A model generated the notes under the pieces. It was given only the letters and a program-made list of their open reading frames with translations, was not told the DNA's origin and ran no database searches. DNA of 33,528 nt from Bacillota bacterium (GTDB lineage Bacteria; Bacillota_G; Limnochordia; DTU010): assembly GCA_012799255.1 (NCBI GenBank), contig JAAZLQ010000124.1, positions 1 to 33,528 of the forward strand, given 5' to 3'. A program made the translations under genes and the position numbers. Shown piece by piece: positions 8,244 to 16,664 of the stretch (its first letter is position 1; each line of letters begins with the position of its first letter).

Positions 8244-8749
8244 GGGTCACCTCCTTCATCTGTTAACCGTAATACCTGAATGTCACCTGTCGGCAGGTTG
8301 AGCATGGCCGAGATAGCTTGCTTAACTCTTAACGCAGTTGCGGCATCAAAAGGTTCAATCAGCACTTGGACCACGGCACTCTTTTGACCACGCCTTTGTA
8401 CACTTATCTCGATCTCGCGGATATCAGGTGATTGTCGGAGTGCCTCCTCCAGTTCAGCTAGCATGGTACTACCATCCTGTTCTAAAAATGGCCATGCTGC
8501 GGCGGAACGAAGGTTATCGGCCAGAACTTGAAAGTCCGGTTGTGAACTTTGTTGAAGCTGGGTGAACTCCAAAAGTGGTGTGTCCGGACTGAGTATCAAG
8601 ATAATGGGCTGCAAAATTGCCAGCATCAACGTCAATCCCAAAACTAATTTCGAGAACTTCGCCAGACCTCCAGAAGGTAAGAGCATTTCAAGAAGACCTA
8701 GCAAAATCGTAAGGCTCAATAGGGTTTGAAGCCATTGCTTCCAATACAC
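8219..8749 (-). CDS. spoIIIAF: Stage III sporulation protein AF (SpoIIIAF)
   Basis: This 176-aa protein has two N-terminal hydrophobic segments (LLSLTILLGLLEMLLP and LVLGLTLMLAILQPIILIL) and an extracytoplasmic C-terminal domain with IREIEISVQRRGQKSAVVQVLIEPFDAATALRVKQAISAML. It is a component of the SpoIIIA-SpoIIQ transenvelope complex. The start is GTG with GAGGTGAGGA just before it, 4 bp after the spoIIIAE stop. Confidence 0.87.
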   Translation of the reverse strand: MYWKQWLQTLLSLTILLGLLEMLLPSGGLAKFSKLVLGLTLMLAILQPIILILSPDTPLLEFTQLQQSSQPDFQVLADNLRSAAAWPFLEQDGSTMLAELEEALRQSPDIREIEISVQRRGQKSAVVQVLIEPFDAATALRVKQAISAMLNLPTGDIQVLRLTDEGGDPWANYGID

Positions 8750-8753
8750 GTCC

Positions 8754-9929
8754 TCACCTCATAAATACTGCCAAGTTCCCTATACCAACCAGAATCGTAA
8801 TGGCCAAGAAAAACATAACCGCCACGGTTCCTAAGGCGATGGCAACTAAAGTTAAGGAACTCTCCATGGTACCCAATGTGGCCACAATACGTCGATCACA
8901 GATAGGTTCAAGCAGTACACCCACCAGTTTATAGATTAGTACCATGGCCCACACCTTAAGGAGGGGAGTTGCTACCATAAAAAGGATCATTAAAAGGCCA
9001 AAAACTCCAATTGCATTCTTGATTAAAAGGGAACCGCCCACTACTACCTCTAGAGCGTCTGCGAACATGCCACCTGCAATAGGAATGAATGTCCTAGTCA
9101 AATACTTGGCAGTACGGAGGGAAATCCCGTCGGTAATTGGAGCTATTGCCCCCCTTACCACCATGAACCCAGAAAAGACAATGAACGCAACACCAAGCAC
9201 AGTGATTACACCTTGACGCAGCAAGCTTCCCACCTTGGGAAATGATAACTCAGAACTAAAATGGGCAACGAGAGAGAACGCCGTACTCATGAGAATTAAG
9301 GGAAGCAGCAAGTATCGTACCAAGCTGGCGATTGTTCCTACAAGCCCCCAGAGTAAAGGATGAAAAACAGTCGCAGAAGTGATTCCTCCCACCGCTACTA
9401 ATAGGGTAGCTAACATTGGTAGCACAGAGTGCATAAACTCAACCATGTTACCAATCGATGCAGTTGCCACAGACGATGCAATCCGAAAGCTCTGTAAGCC
9501 AAGTAGCACTAACACTAAAAAACACACAGCGAAAGCGAGCTCCACCACCGCTTTAATACCGAACGATTCACTCAAGCGTTGAAGTAAGGCAGCTAATATC
9601 CCGATAACCACCAGCTGACGCAAGAAGTACAGACTGGAATACAATTCTCGCAGAAGACTCTTCAAAACGACCGCCACAAGATCCGCGGGCTCTCTAGAGT
9701 TTCGTCCTTCAGATACCAGTTCTCGCCAATTCAAACTAGGCAAGAAATCCTGATAATCCTGTTCCAAAAGTTCGACAAAGCCTAGAAGTTGAGCCAAATC
9801 AAGGGCCTCCAGCTGCGCCTCAATCGATTCTTGAAAGGGCTGATACTCCAGGAGTGTTTCTGCTTTTGCTCCACTTCCCATGCCGAGCATTATACACACT
9901 ACAAGCGTAATCATTATGAAGTGTCTCAT
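8754..9929 (-). CDS. spoIIIAE: Stage III sporulation protein AE (SpoIIIAE)
   Basis: This is a polytopic membrane protein of about 391 aa with an N-terminal signal-like helix (FIMITLVVCIMLGMGSGAKA), a roughly 60-residue extracytoplasmic stretch and about seven or eight hydrophobic helices. The family segments RQLVVIGILAALLQRLSESF and TRTFIPIAGGMFADALEVVVGGSLLIKNAIG are present. It is the largest membrane subunit of the spoIIIA transport apparatus. The ATG at 9927-9929 is preferred because AGGTGAT lies directly upstream; a GTG three codons earlier is possible. Confidence 0.9.
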   Translation of the reverse strand: MRHFIMITLVVCIMLGMGSGAKAETLLEYQPFQESIEAQLEALDLAQLLGFVELLEQDYQDFLPSLNWRELVSEGRNSREPADLVAVVLKSLLRELYSSLYFLRQLVVIGILAALLQRLSESFGIKAVVELAFAVCFLVLVLLGLQSFRIASSVATASIGNMVEFMHSVLPMLATLLVAVGGITSATVFHPLLWGLVGTIASLVRYLLLPLILMSTAFSLVAHFSSELSFPKVGSLLRQGVITVLGVAFIVFSGFMVVRGAIAPITDGISLRTAKYLTRTFIPIAGGMFADALEVVVGGSLLIKNAIGVFGLLMILFMVATPLLKVWAMVLIYKLVGVLLEPICDRRIVATLGTMESSLTLVAIALGTVAVMFFLAITILVGIGNLAVFMR

Positions 9930-9941
9930 GCGTATCACCTA

Positions 9942-10349
9942 CTAAAACCCGAGAATGCCAAACAGCGCCTGTAAGATAGCTTGGAGAAGGGGCAAAGCAA
10001 TGAATAGAATGACAAGCTTTCCGGCAAGTTCAATAACGGAAGAGATGGCATCCTCGCCCGCTTCACGGCTGACGTGTACCCCAAGGGAGGTTAGATAAGC
10101 AACACCTATCGTCTTTAGAACTGGATTTAAGTAAGATGAACTGACAGAAGCCTCTCGGGCTATACTAACCAATGCCTGGAAAGCACTACCTAGTTGGGGC
10201 ATCAGCACTAAAGAAGTGATGGTTACAAAAGATACGGAAACTAGAACCGCCCAAGCAGGTTGTTCTTCCCGCAGGTTTGCTTGGAAAACTGTGAGCGCGA
10301 TTCCCATGCCGACAACTAAGGGGAGCCAGAGTAACACACCCGTCACCAC
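9942..10349 (-). CDS. spoIIIAD: Stage III sporulation protein AD (SpoIIIAD)
   Basis: This 131-135-aa protein has four predicted membrane helices and the conserved tail GVAYLTSLGVHVSREAGEDAISSVIELAGKLVILFIALPLLQAILQ. The reading frame starts at GTG 10347-10349, overlapping the spoIIIAC stop. A second in-frame GTG at 10335-10337 is better spaced from the AGGTGG and may be the real start. It is an integral membrane component of the SpoIIIA channel. Confidence 0.87.
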   Translation of the reverse strand: MVTGVLLWLPLVVGMGIALTVFQANLREEQPAWAVLVSVSFVTITSLVLMPQLGSAFQALVSIAREASVSSSYLNPVLKTIGVAYLTSLGVHVSREAGEDAISSVIELAGKLVILFIALPLLQAILQALFGILGF

Positions 10350-10540
10350 CTAAAAACGGCTTCAACATGGGAAAAAAGTTGTCCCACCATTTGTACTAGC
10401 CACAAAAGGACAATAATCACCCCCGCCAAGCTCAGCATTTGCGCTTGTTCTTTGCGGTCCGCCTGGACTAAGAAGATATTCAGTACAGCGACCAAAATTC
10501 CCAGACCCGCAATACGATAGATAGGAGATAAGTCAGTCAA
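10343..10540 (-). CDS. spoIIIAC: Stage III sporulation protein AC (SpoIIIAC)
   Basis: This 65-aa protein has two hydrophobic helices (IAGLGILVAVLNIFLV and MLSLAGVIIVLLWLVQMVGQLF) separated by the conserved charged turn QADRKEQAQ. The length is normal for SpoIIIAC. The start is TTG (10538-10540) with GGGAGGG 8 nt upstream. The 3' end overlaps spoIIIAD by 7 nt. Confidence 0.88.
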   Translation of the reverse strand: MTDLSPIYRIAGLGILVAVLNIFLVQADRKEQAQMLSLAGVIIVLLWLVQMVGQLFSHVEAVFRW

Positions 10541-10552
10541 CTTGATCCCTCC

Positions 10553-11065
10553 CTAAATCAAGAGTAGGACAATGAGTAGGCCTGCTGAAAAACCCAAGTA
10601 CTGCCATAAGCGCGTTTGTTTTTCCCGTTCGCCTTCAGCGATACTTAACGCTTGCTCCAATCTCGCTAACAGATTTTTCAGATGCTTGCTCTGTTCCATT
10701 GCATCACTGGTGCCCAAGACGGAGCCACAGGAGCGCAAATCCTCGATAACAGGTTGAGGTAAACCGTTTTCATTGAGTTTGGCGACTCCGTCTTCCCAGA
10801 TGGCAGAAAACCTCTGCCCGGTATTTCCGGCAAGCCCTTCATTCAAAATAGTCAGGAATCTGCCAACTTCGCCAGAAAACTGAGTGGCATGGGTGGAAAT
10901 TACCGTGGGCAAGGTGGTGCGGGCAAACTGGATTTCCGACTCCAACAACTGAATAAAGTTAATCAATTGTCGCAAGTTGTGTACCCGTTTACCGTAACTG
11001 CTTGCGACAATAAGACCCATAGCTCCACAAGAGAGAATTACCAAACCTGATGCCAAAATCTTCAC
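10553..11065 (-). CDS. spoIIIAB: Stage III sporulation protein AB (SpoIIIAB)
   Basis: This 170-aa protein has an N-terminal membrane helix (ILASGLVILSCGAMGLIVASSYG), a helical domain with RVHNLRQLINFIQLLESEIQFARTTLP and RSCGSVLGTSDAMEQSKHL, and a C-terminal hydrophobic helix (LGFSAGLLIVLLLI). Overall architecture resembles GspF-type secretion membrane proteins. The GTG start has AGGGGTG upstream and lies 24 bp after the spoIIIAA stop. Confidence 0.88.
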   Translation of the reverse strand: MKILASGLVILSCGAMGLIVASSYGKRVHNLRQLINFIQLLESEIQFARTTLPTVISTHATQFSGEVGRFLTILNEGLAGNTGQRFSAIWEDGVAKLNENGLPQPVIEDLRSCGSVLGTSDAMEQSKHLKNLLARLEQALSIAEGEREKQTRLWQYLGFSAGLLIVLLLI

Positions 11066-11089
11066 ATGTTCACCCCTGTCCTAATAAGC

Positions 11090-11986
11090 TTATGAGGTCC
11101 CGCCTATTCTTAGAACTGATTCAATAGTACCAGGGCCAAGTCGACGAGATAAAATAACGACCAGTTCAAAGATGCCGAGGCTTTCCCGCACCCAGCCACG
11201 TGTCTTCAGTTGCTCCCATGAAGATCCGTGGCAGGTTGCCATCACCTTTACCCCGCCTCTGGCAAGTTCGGCTAGAATCCACGCATCTTCTGGATGGCCG
11301 ATTTCGTCTGTTACCACCACCTCAGGTCCCAATCCACGGAGGGCATGACTCACCCCAACCTCCTTACTATAACCATCTAGTACGTCTGTCTGAGTTCCCA
11401 CGTCCAACTGAGGAACCCCCCGAAACGAAGAAGCGATTTCGGAACGCTCGTCAATGACAACAACCTGAAACCCGCGATTCGCGATTTGGCGAGTCAGGTC
11501 CCGCAACAGGGTAGTCTTGCCACAACCGGGAGGAGAGACAATTAAGGTGGATCGGACTCTCGCTGGAGCTGGTGTTACAATCTTATTGATAATTGGATCA
11601 GCCGCACCCACCACCGCCCTGGCCTGTCGGAAATTTAGAGACGAGATGTTGCGGATTGTCTTTAAATGACCCCCGCTATATACCGCCTGGCCGCCAAGAC
11701 CTACCCTATGGCCACCGGGTAAAGTCAGATAACCACCTAGGATTTCTTGTTCCCAAGCGTACCACGAGTTTTCGGTTATCAGCTGTAGCGTCCGTTCCAT
11801 ATCATCCTTTGTTACGAGATAACCATATTCAGCTTGACATGGTTGTCCGTCTGGAGACAAGTACATGAACCCACTGCGATCCTTGACCATCAAGGGGCGG
11901 TTGAGCCGCAATCGAATCTCCTCTAAGCTTGGCAATGCCAATTGATAGATGATCTCCCTTACCGAAGGGGACAGGTAATTATGCAT
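11090..11986 (-). CDS. spoIIIAA: Stage III sporulation protein AA (secretion-type ATPase)
   Basis: This is a cytoplasmic P-loop ATPase of about 298 aa that energises the SpoIIIA-SpoIIQ channel. Walker A is SPPGCGKTTLLRD at about residue 151-163, Walker B-type segments are VVVIDERSE and VVVTDEIG, and a conserved TCHG follows. It resembles type II/IV secretion ATPases. The ATG at 11984-11986 is chosen because AAAGGTGG lies 8 nt upstream and the sigma-E start point should fall near 12001; the longer reading would begin inside the promoter. It is the first gene of the operon. Confidence 0.93.
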   Translation of the reverse strand: MHNYLSPSVREIIYQLALPSLEEIRLRLNRPLMVKDRSGFMYLSPDGQPCQAEYGYLVTKDDMERTLQLITENSWYAWEQEILGGYLTLPGGHRVGLGGQAVYSGGHLKTIRNISSLNFRQARAVVGAADPIINKIVTPAPARVRSTLIVSPPGCGKTTLLRDLTRQIANRGFQVVVIDERSEIASSFRGVPQLDVGTQTDVLDGYSKEVGVSHALRGLGPEVVVTDEIGHPEDAWILAELARGGVKVMATCHGSSWEQLKTRGWVRESLGIFELVVILSRRLGPGTIESVLRIGGTS

Positions 11987-12007
11987 CACTAAACCCACCT
12001 TTACCAA

Positions 12008-12036
12008 ACTATATGTCAAGGAGGGACAAGTTATGA
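12008..12036 (-). promoter_or_regulatory. Sigma-E promoter of spoIIIA
   Basis: On the minus strand, -35 TCATAACT (12029-12036) and -10 CATATAGT (12008-12015) are separated by exactly 13 bp. This matches the mother-cell sigma-E pattern kmATAttt - N13-15 - CATACAnT closely. It lies between the preceding terminator and spoIIIAA, and spoIIIA is a known sigma-E regulon operon. Confidence 0.75.
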
Positions 12037-12067
12037 CAAAAAAAGAGGCTGCCTCAATGGCAACCTC
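12037..12067 (-). terminator. Terminator after the CD1247-type gene
   Basis: Minus-strand hairpin GAGGTTGCC - ATTGA - GGCAGCCTC is followed by seven T residues (12038-12044). It lies 20 bp after the zinc-ribbon gene and just before the spoIIIA promoter. Confidence 0.9.
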
Positions 12068-12086
12068 TCTAAGTCTTGCTAGGATT

Positions 12087-12563
12087 TTAGTCGTCTTCCT
12101 CGCTAGAATCCGTGTCTTCGTTGAAGAGATCCTCTAGTTCCTCAAAATCATCTGTTTCGAAGACTACCGCATCACAACGGGGACAACGGATTTGAACACC
12201 TTGATCAAACAAGAAATCTTCGTCAAACGTGACAAGATCTTCACACACTGGGCACTGAACTTCAGCCAACGAATCCTCATAGTCGTCCCAGTCATCGTCA
12301 TATTCCTCATCAAGATCATCATCGTCTTCATCTGAGAAAAACTCGTCTTCCAAATAGGCTAGATCAAAGTCCACCTCTTGCAAGTATTCGTCTAACTCCT
12401 CTTGTGCTTGAGCCAATTCCTCCACATCCCGTGCCAATTCTTCTAACACTTGAAGAATCTTGGAAAACACAAACCCGTTTCTGCCCTCTTGAAAAGAGGA
12501 ATCACCGTCAACTATCCCGCGCAAATAGGCAATCTTCTCCCGAATCGTCTCCAACAAATCCAC
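12087..12563 (-). CDS. CD1247-type acidic zinc-ribbon protein
   Basis: This 155-158-aa acidic protein has an N-terminal helical domain (LLETIREKIAYLRGIVDGDSSF; VLEELARDVEELAQAQEELDEYLQEV). A highly acidic linker (runs of D/E) follows, then a C-terminal zinc ribbon with CPVC ... CPRC. It fits the 'CD1247 N-terminal domain' family found beside efp in Clostridia. Function is unknown; a zinc- or nucleic-acid-binding regulator is possible. The GTG at 12561-12563 overlaps the AGGAGGTG, so the TTG at 12552-12554, 8 nt after AGGAGG, is probably the real start. Confidence 0.8.
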   Translation of the reverse strand: MDLLETIREKIAYLRGIVDGDSSFQEGRNGFVFSKILQVLEELARDVEELAQAQEELDEYLQEVDFDLAYLEDEFFSDEDDDDLDEEYDDDWDDYEDSLAEVQCPVCEDLVTFDEDFLFDQGVQIRCPRCDAVVFETDDFEELEDLFNEDTDSSEEDD

Positions 12564-12582
12564 CTCCTATTTTCTTGTCGCC

Positions 12583-13140
12583 CTAGGCTCTCGAGAGGTA
12601 CTCTCCAGTCCTAGTATCTACTTTGACCTTTTCCCCCTGTTCCACAAACAAAGGTACTTGAATAGTGATACCAGTTTCCAGGGTAGCAGGTTTTGTTGCG
12701 CCTTGGGCGGTATCACCCTTGAACCCAGGCTCCGTATGCGTGACCTCCAGAATGACCGTTGTGGGCAAATCAATACCCACTGCTTGCCCTTGATAAAACT
12801 GAATACCAATGGTCATGTTCTCCAACAGATATTTCGGAGCATCACCCAAATCTTCAGCACGCAGTGAAATCTGATCATAGGTTTCCATATCCATGAAAAA
12901 ATAATCCTCGCCAGAGCTATACATATACTGCATTTGCTTCAACTCAATGTGAGCTCTAGCTATGCGTTCGCCTGCTCTAAACGTACGCTCCACAGTAGAC
13001 CCTGTACGTATGTTTTTCAATTTGGTTCTAACAAAGGCGGCCCCTTTGCCGGGTTTAACGTGCAAAAAGTCCACCACGCTAAAAATGTCACCTTCCAACT
13101 CGACAGTCAACCCTGTCCGCAAATCGTTCACCGAAATCAT
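12583..13140 (-). CDS. efp: Translation elongation factor P
   Basis: This 185-aa three-domain (KOW-like plus two OB) protein enters stalled ribosomes between the P and E sites and speeds peptide-bond formation at polyproline. The conserved tip lysine is K32 in HVKPGKGAAFVRTK. The C-terminal signature GDTAQGATKPATLETGITIQVPLFVEQGEKVKVDTRTGEYLSRA is intact. AGGAGG precedes the ATG, 13 bp after the M24 peptidase stop. The pepP-efp pairing is typical for Bacillota. Confidence 0.97.
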   Translation of the reverse strand: MISVNDLRTGLTVELEGDIFSVVDFLHVKPGKGAAFVRTKLKNIRTGSTVERTFRAGERIARAHIELKQMQYMYSSGEDYFFMDMETYDQISLRAEDLGDAPKYLLENMTIGIQFYQGQAVGIDLPTTVILEVTHTEPGFKGDTAQGATKPATLETGITIQVPLFVEQGEKVKVDTRTGEYLSRA

Positions 13141-13153
13141 GGTTGTTTCCTCC

Positions 13154-14215
13154 TCATTTCACTACGTATAATTCTTTAAAGGTGGATGTCAAGACCTCGT
13201 AACCTTCCTCAGTTACTACTACAAGATCCTCAATTCGCACGCCACCGAACCCAGGTACATAAACTCCAGGTTCCACCGTCACTATCATTCCTGGTTTTAA
13301 GACTGTCTGATCAGTCTTGGACAAACGTGGACTTTCATGTATTTCCAAACCTACACTGTGTCCTAGACCATGCCCAAAATTCTCACCATAACCTGCTTCC
13401 GTGATAGTATTGCGGGCTATGGCATCAATTTCTGCACCGGTCTTTCCTGGTTTGATTGCTTTTAACGACTCTACCTGGGCCTTGTACACCAGATCATAAA
13501 TCAAAAGATGCTGTTCTTCTGGCTCACCCACAACTATAGTTCTGGTCATATCCGAACAGTAACCATTGACCACACATCCAAAGTCAAAAACCACAAAATC
13601 CCCATGGCTCAAGATTCGCTCACCTGGTCTAGCGTGAGGTAATGCACTTTGCGGTCCTGAAGCCACAATGGGATCAAAAGAAGTCCCAGTTGCTCCAGCT
13701 TTCCTCATCAAGAATTCAAGTTCTAGGGCTATTTCCCGTTCAGTCATCCCAGAGCGAATCGAAGGCAGAAGCTCGGCAAAGGCTTGATCCCCGATTTGGG
13801 CCGCCTTACGAATATGTTCGATCTCGGTTTCCGTCTTGACCATACGAAGTTCCTGGACCCAACCGCTGACAGCCTTGAATTCGGCAGATAGCTTCTTCTG
13901 CCAATTCTGCAGTTGCTGTACCGTCACGTGGTCCTCCTCAAAGGCAATTCCTTTAACTTGCTCCGTTTCAATGAGCTCTTGTAGGGTTTCATCGTAAGTT
14001 TCAATTCTAATAAGTTCCCAATCAGGGCACTCCGCTTTTACCTGTTCAACATAGCGAAAATCAGTTAAAATAGCCTGCTTAGTGCTGGAGATCCACACCA
14101 AACCAGCGGAACCAGTAAAACCAGTAAGGTAACGTCTGTTTACGGGGTTGGAAACCAAAAAGACATCTGCCCCTTCAGCTCGCAGACGTTCTCGAATCCG
14201 GGTTATTCGTTCCAT
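13154..14215 (-). CDS. M24 family Xaa-Pro aminopeptidase (YqhT-like)
   Basis: This metallopeptidase of about 353 aa has an N-terminal creatinase-type domain and a pita-bread C-terminal domain. Metal ligands are visible in DFVVFDFGCVVNGYCSDMTRTI (two Asp), GHGLGHSVGLEIHESP (His), VEPGVYVPG (Glu) and GGVRIEDLVVV (Glu). It should remove N-terminal residues before proline, complementing EF-P's role with proline-rich proteins. The ATG at 14213-14215 with AGGAGGTC is used; the open frame upstream has no family similarity and runs into a terminator. Confidence 0.9.
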   Translation of the reverse strand: MERITRIRERLRAEGADVFLVSNPVNRRYLTGFTGSAGLVWISSTKQAILTDFRYVEQVKAECPDWELIRIETYDETLQELIETEQVKGIAFEEDHVTVQQLQNWQKKLSAEFKAVSGWVQELRMVKTETEIEHIRKAAQIGDQAFAELLPSIRSGMTEREIALELEFLMRKAGATGTSFDPIVASGPQSALPHARPGERILSHGDFVVFDFGCVVNGYCSDMTRTIVVGEPEEQHLLIYDLVYKAQVESLKAIKPGKTGAEIDAIARNTITEAGYGENFGHGLGHSVGLEIHESPRLSKTDQTVLKPGMIVTVEPGVYVPGFGGVRIEDLVVVTEEGYEVLTSTFKELYVVK

Positions 14216-14294
14216 ATTTGACCTCCTAAGATCGCATTGATATAATTTCTTTCTATTCGTTCTATGGAAAGTCCTGCCTTTCCTCCTTGTGCAC

Positions 14295-14320
14295 AAAAGA
14301 AAAACCCCTATGGCGGGGTT
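14295..14320 (-). terminator. Terminator after the small 63-aa gene
   Basis: Minus strand AACCCC - GCCATA - GGGGTT is followed by TTTCTTTT (complement of 14295-14304). It separates the yqeG-yqeH group from the M24 peptidase-efp group. Confidence 0.8.
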
Positions 14321-14342
14321 AACCCAGGAAGCCGGGGTAAGC

Positions 14343-14534
14343 TTAGTTCCTGGGCTGAAAGTAAAGAGTGACGTTGATGGCATTCTTGCCCTTTTTGACC
14401 GCTAGATCCGCCAGTGAATAGTGTTTCAGTTCTGGGTGAGAGGTCTTTAGCTGCTGAACAGTTTGGCGGATATCCCCCAAAAACTGATCGCCAGATTCAA
14501 AGTCTACGGCAGTCTCATAAACTAATAATGACAT
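14343..14534 (-). CDS. Small hypothetical protein (63 aa)
   Basis: I do not recognise a family. The ATG at 14532-14534 follows GGGAGGAA. The product begins MSLLVYETAVDFESGDQFL, has an amphipathic helical middle (DIRQTVQQLKTSHPEL) and ends in a beta-like segment (NAINVTLYFQPRN). It follows yqeH by 75 bp and is followed by a terminator, so it is probably co-transcribed with yqeG-yqeH. The good ribosome binding site and terminator argue that it is real. Confidence 0.6.
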   Translation of the reverse strand: MSLLVYETAVDFESGDQFLGDIRQTVQQLKTSHPELKHYSLADLAVKKGKNAINVTLYFQPRN

Positions 14535-14608
14535 ATCCGGTTCCTCCCTGACATCTTGATATTTATAGTATGTGCAAGGAGGACAGGCTTTATGCACAAA
14601 AGTCCATT

Positions 14609-15673
14609 TTATTTTTTTGGTCCAATTAGGTTAGGTCGAACACTAAACTCCACCTGTTGAGGAATGGAAAGACGCAGTTTAAACTCTGCTTTACGGGCAG
14701 AAACCCAACCCAGACCATTGATCACCAAATCTTCCCGGGGCCTTAGACGTACTAAATATCCTTGCCACTTTGGGTCAAGCCACTTTTCTCCATGTTTAAT
14801 GGAGGATTTTTGCCAATGCACGCCCGAACCTGTGAATCCTATAAGAAGGCCCTCACCTTTGACTTCAAGGCACTCAACGGCACAAAGATCCTTAATCACT
14901 ACCAGATCCCCCACCTTAATGGGGTAAAGATGGGACGACAAACTTCGATGGGGAATTATCTCCACCGCCTGCTGACTGCTAACTAAATCGCTGATGCGTC
15001 CCACGGGAACATAGCCTGGTGAATCCGCGAGGACCAAATCTCCGGGACAATGCCAGCGAGAAACACTGACGGTTGTTCCTGGATAGGGCGATACGGTAGG
15101 CTTGGTGTTAGTCCACTTTCTTCCACCCAAACGCATTTGCAGCAAGCGTTGCAGCACACTTGATTTACCCACATTGGTAACGCCCGCGAAAATAACTTTC
15201 TTGCCTAAAGTCAAAATGGAATCGGCAAGAGCGGGAAACCCATAACCTGTCACGGCACTCACTAAGCAGACTTTTACCTTGGGTAAACCATAATCCTTGA
15301 GACGCTGCGCTACCCAGAATTCCACCTCCTGGAGTGGAGTCGGTTTAGGGATGAGATCGACCTTGTTCACTGCGAGTATCATTGGTTTATCCTGTACTAA
15401 ACTCACAAGTTCGCTTGGAAAACCTGACTCAAAATCTATCAAGTCTACCACTAACACGACACCAGATGCCCAGGCAACTCCAGCGCTGATTGAATCCAAG
15501 GAATCCTGCGCAGACACTGCCCCCAACTCGTCGCGACCATAATGGTTGATGCGAAAACAACGTTGACAGAGGATGGAATCTTCTGTTAATAGATGATCTG
15601 GCACGAAACCAAAATTGTTCGGTTCTGCACTTTGAATCTGAGCTCCACAACCCTGACAATATCTTTCCGCCAT
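14609..15673 (-). CDS. yqeH: Ribosome biogenesis GTPase YqeH
   Basis: This is a circularly permuted GTPase of about 354 aa needed for 30S subunit (16S rRNA) maturation. An N-terminal zinc finger (CQGCG ... CQRC) is followed by G motifs in permuted order: G4 AVNKVDL, G5 SAVTGYG, G1 GVTNVGKSS, then G3 ADSPG. A C-terminal beta-rich domain follows. The ATG at 15671-15673 after GGGGGAGA is used and lies one base past the yqeG stop, implying coupling. Confidence 0.93.
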   Translation of the reverse strand: MAERYCQGCGAQIQSAEPNNFGFVPDHLLTEDSILCQRCFRINHYGRDELGAVSAQDSLDSISAGVAWASGVVLVVDLIDFESGFPSELVSLVQDKPMILAVNKVDLIPKPTPLQEVEFWVAQRLKDYGLPKVKVCLVSAVTGYGFPALADSILTLGKKVIFAGVTNVGKSSVLQRLLQMRLGGRKWTNTKPTVSPYPGTTVSVSRWHCPGDLVLADSPGYVPVGRISDLVSSQQAVEIIPHRSLSSHLYPIKVGDLVVIKDLCAVECLEVKGEGLLIGFTGSGVHWQKSSIKHGEKWLDPKWQGYLVRLRPREDLVINGLGWVSARKAEFKLRLSIPQQVEFSVRPNLIGPKK

Positions 15674-15674
15674 C

Positions 15675-16211
15675 TTAGTCTCTCCCCCGTCTAACCTGCA
15701 TGGACTCGGCACTAATCAGACCACGCTTTACCATTCTAGTAAGTGCCTTCCGCTCCAGTTTACGCATTACTTTCGTACTCCCTAGTTCAGTAGTGCTTAA
15801 AGGGTTAATCAGAATGGTATAAAGGCCTAAACGATTACCCCCAAATACATCCGTAAACAACTGGTCACCTATAACGGCCACACGTCCAGGTCCGAGATCT
15901 AAAAGATCCATCCCCCGGCGAAAAGCTCTACCTAGTGGTTTTAGTGCCTGTCCTACTGCGGGAATGTCCAATAGATCTGCAAAGCTCCGAGCACGCTCCT
16001 CGCGAGCATTAGAAACCAAACAGACCCGAAATCCGCGGTCTTTTGCTTGCTGGACCCAGTTCACAAAGGCCTCCTCCATGTGGGGCTGCCCCCACGGAAC
16101 CAAAGTATTATCAATATCAATTAAGAGACCTTGGATATTGCGTTTCTGCAACTCGTCTAAATCAATGGTAAAAACGCTCTCCAAAATGGCATCAGGAATT
16201 AATGCTTTCAT
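15675..16211 (-). CDS. yqeG: YqeG family HAD-IIIA phosphatase
   Basis: This is a HAD-superfamily hydrolase of about 178 aa. Motif I is LLIDIDNTLVPWG (catalytic Asp pair), motif II LVSNA, then a lysine region and motif III VIGDQLFTDVFGGN. Relatives are phosphatidylglycerophosphatases or unassigned phosphatases. Its pairing with yqeH is conserved in Bacillota. The ATG at 16209-16211 has GGAG 10 nt upstream; a TTG one codon earlier gives one more residue. Confidence 0.88.
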   Translation of the reverse strand: MKALIPDAILESVFTIDLDELQKRNIQGLLIDIDNTLVPWGQPHMEEAFVNWVQQAKDRGFRVCLVSNAREERARSFADLLDIPAVGQALKPLGRAFRRGMDLLDLGPGRVAVIGDQLFTDVFGGNRLGLYTILINPLSTTELGSTKVMRKLERKALTRMVKRGLISAESMQVRRGRD

Positions 16212-16245
16212 CAAATTGCAACTCCACTTCCACTAATGTCCATTC

Positions 16246-16254
16246 ATTATAACA
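16246..16254 (-). promoter_or_regulatory. Extended -10 promoter for yqeG-yqeH
   Basis: Minus strand TGTTATAAT is an extended -10 element lying between the sigK terminator and yqeG. No good -35 is seen, which is usual for extended -10 promoters. Confidence 0.55.
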
Positions 16255-16270
16255 CACTCCTAGACAAGAG

Positions 16271-16310
16271 AGAATAAAGAAATGGGTCCTTCCTTAGGAG
16301 GAGCCCATTT
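16271..16310 (-). terminator. sigK terminator
   Basis: Minus-strand hairpin AAATGGGCTCCT / AGGACCCATTT (one bulged base) is followed by a T-rich CTTTATTC. The stem includes the last codons of sigK. Confidence 0.7.
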
Positions 16311-16650
16311 CATGTAATAGTTTACCCAAAGCTCTTTTTTCAATTCGGGATACATACGATCTCGAGATCCCCAACTGCCTTCCTATTTGGCGTTGAGTGA
16401 GTTTTTCGCGGTCCCCAAGACCGAAGCGGAGTTCCAAAACAGTCCTCTCTCTAGCAGATAGACATCCAAAACGCTCTGCGAGTCGACTGCGATCAATGTT
16501 GAGCACAACTGTTTCTAGTACTTCATCCTCCTCAGAACTGAGAATATCCATTAGGCTGATTTCATTGCCTTCCCGATCTGCACCGATGGGATCGTAGAGT
16601 TTGACTTCTTGGCGGAGGCGTCTCGTTGTGCGCAGATGCATTAAGATCTC
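16294..16650 (-). CDS. sigK: sigK, 3' segment (C-terminal half of pro-sigma-K)
   Basis: This is the C-terminal part of the late mother-cell sigma factor, cut off from its 5' half by the intervening element. The sigK frame enters at GAG (16648-16650) and reads E-ILMHLRTTRRLRQEVKLYDPIG. It then covers region 3 (REGNEISLMDILSSEEDEV) and region 4 with the helix-turn-helix TQRQIGRQLGISRSYVSRIEKRAL. Alone it can be read only from the internal ATG at 16639-16641 and lacks core-binding region 2, so it should be inactive. After excision it joins the 20625-20972 segment to give 233 aa, close to the 241 aa of B. subtilis SigK. The start codon overlaps the recombinase stop (TAATG). Confidence 0.93.
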   Translation of the reverse strand, partial: EILMHLRTTRRLRQEVKLYDPIGADREGNEISLMDILSSEEDEVLETVVLNIDRSRLAERFGCLSARERTVLELRFGLGDREKLTQRQIGRQLGISRSYVSRIEKRALGKLLHEMGSS

Positions 16651-16664
16651 GAGTTAACTGACAA
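16634..16664. other. Left attachment site of the sigK intervening element
   Basis: The core TCTC is at 16647-16650. The left arm (16634-16648, AGATGCATTAAGATC) belongs to sigK. The right arm (16651-16664, GAGTTAACTGACAA) belongs to the element and also encodes part of the recombinase C-terminus. The inferred crossover dinucleotide is TC at 16649-16650, because both reconstructed attB and attP are symmetric about it. Confidence 0.75.

Noticed and set aside
8944..9582. Plus-strand open frames inside spoIIIAE
   Set aside because: They are antisense shadows of a membrane protein gene, with Thr/Ala/Pro-rich low-complexity products.
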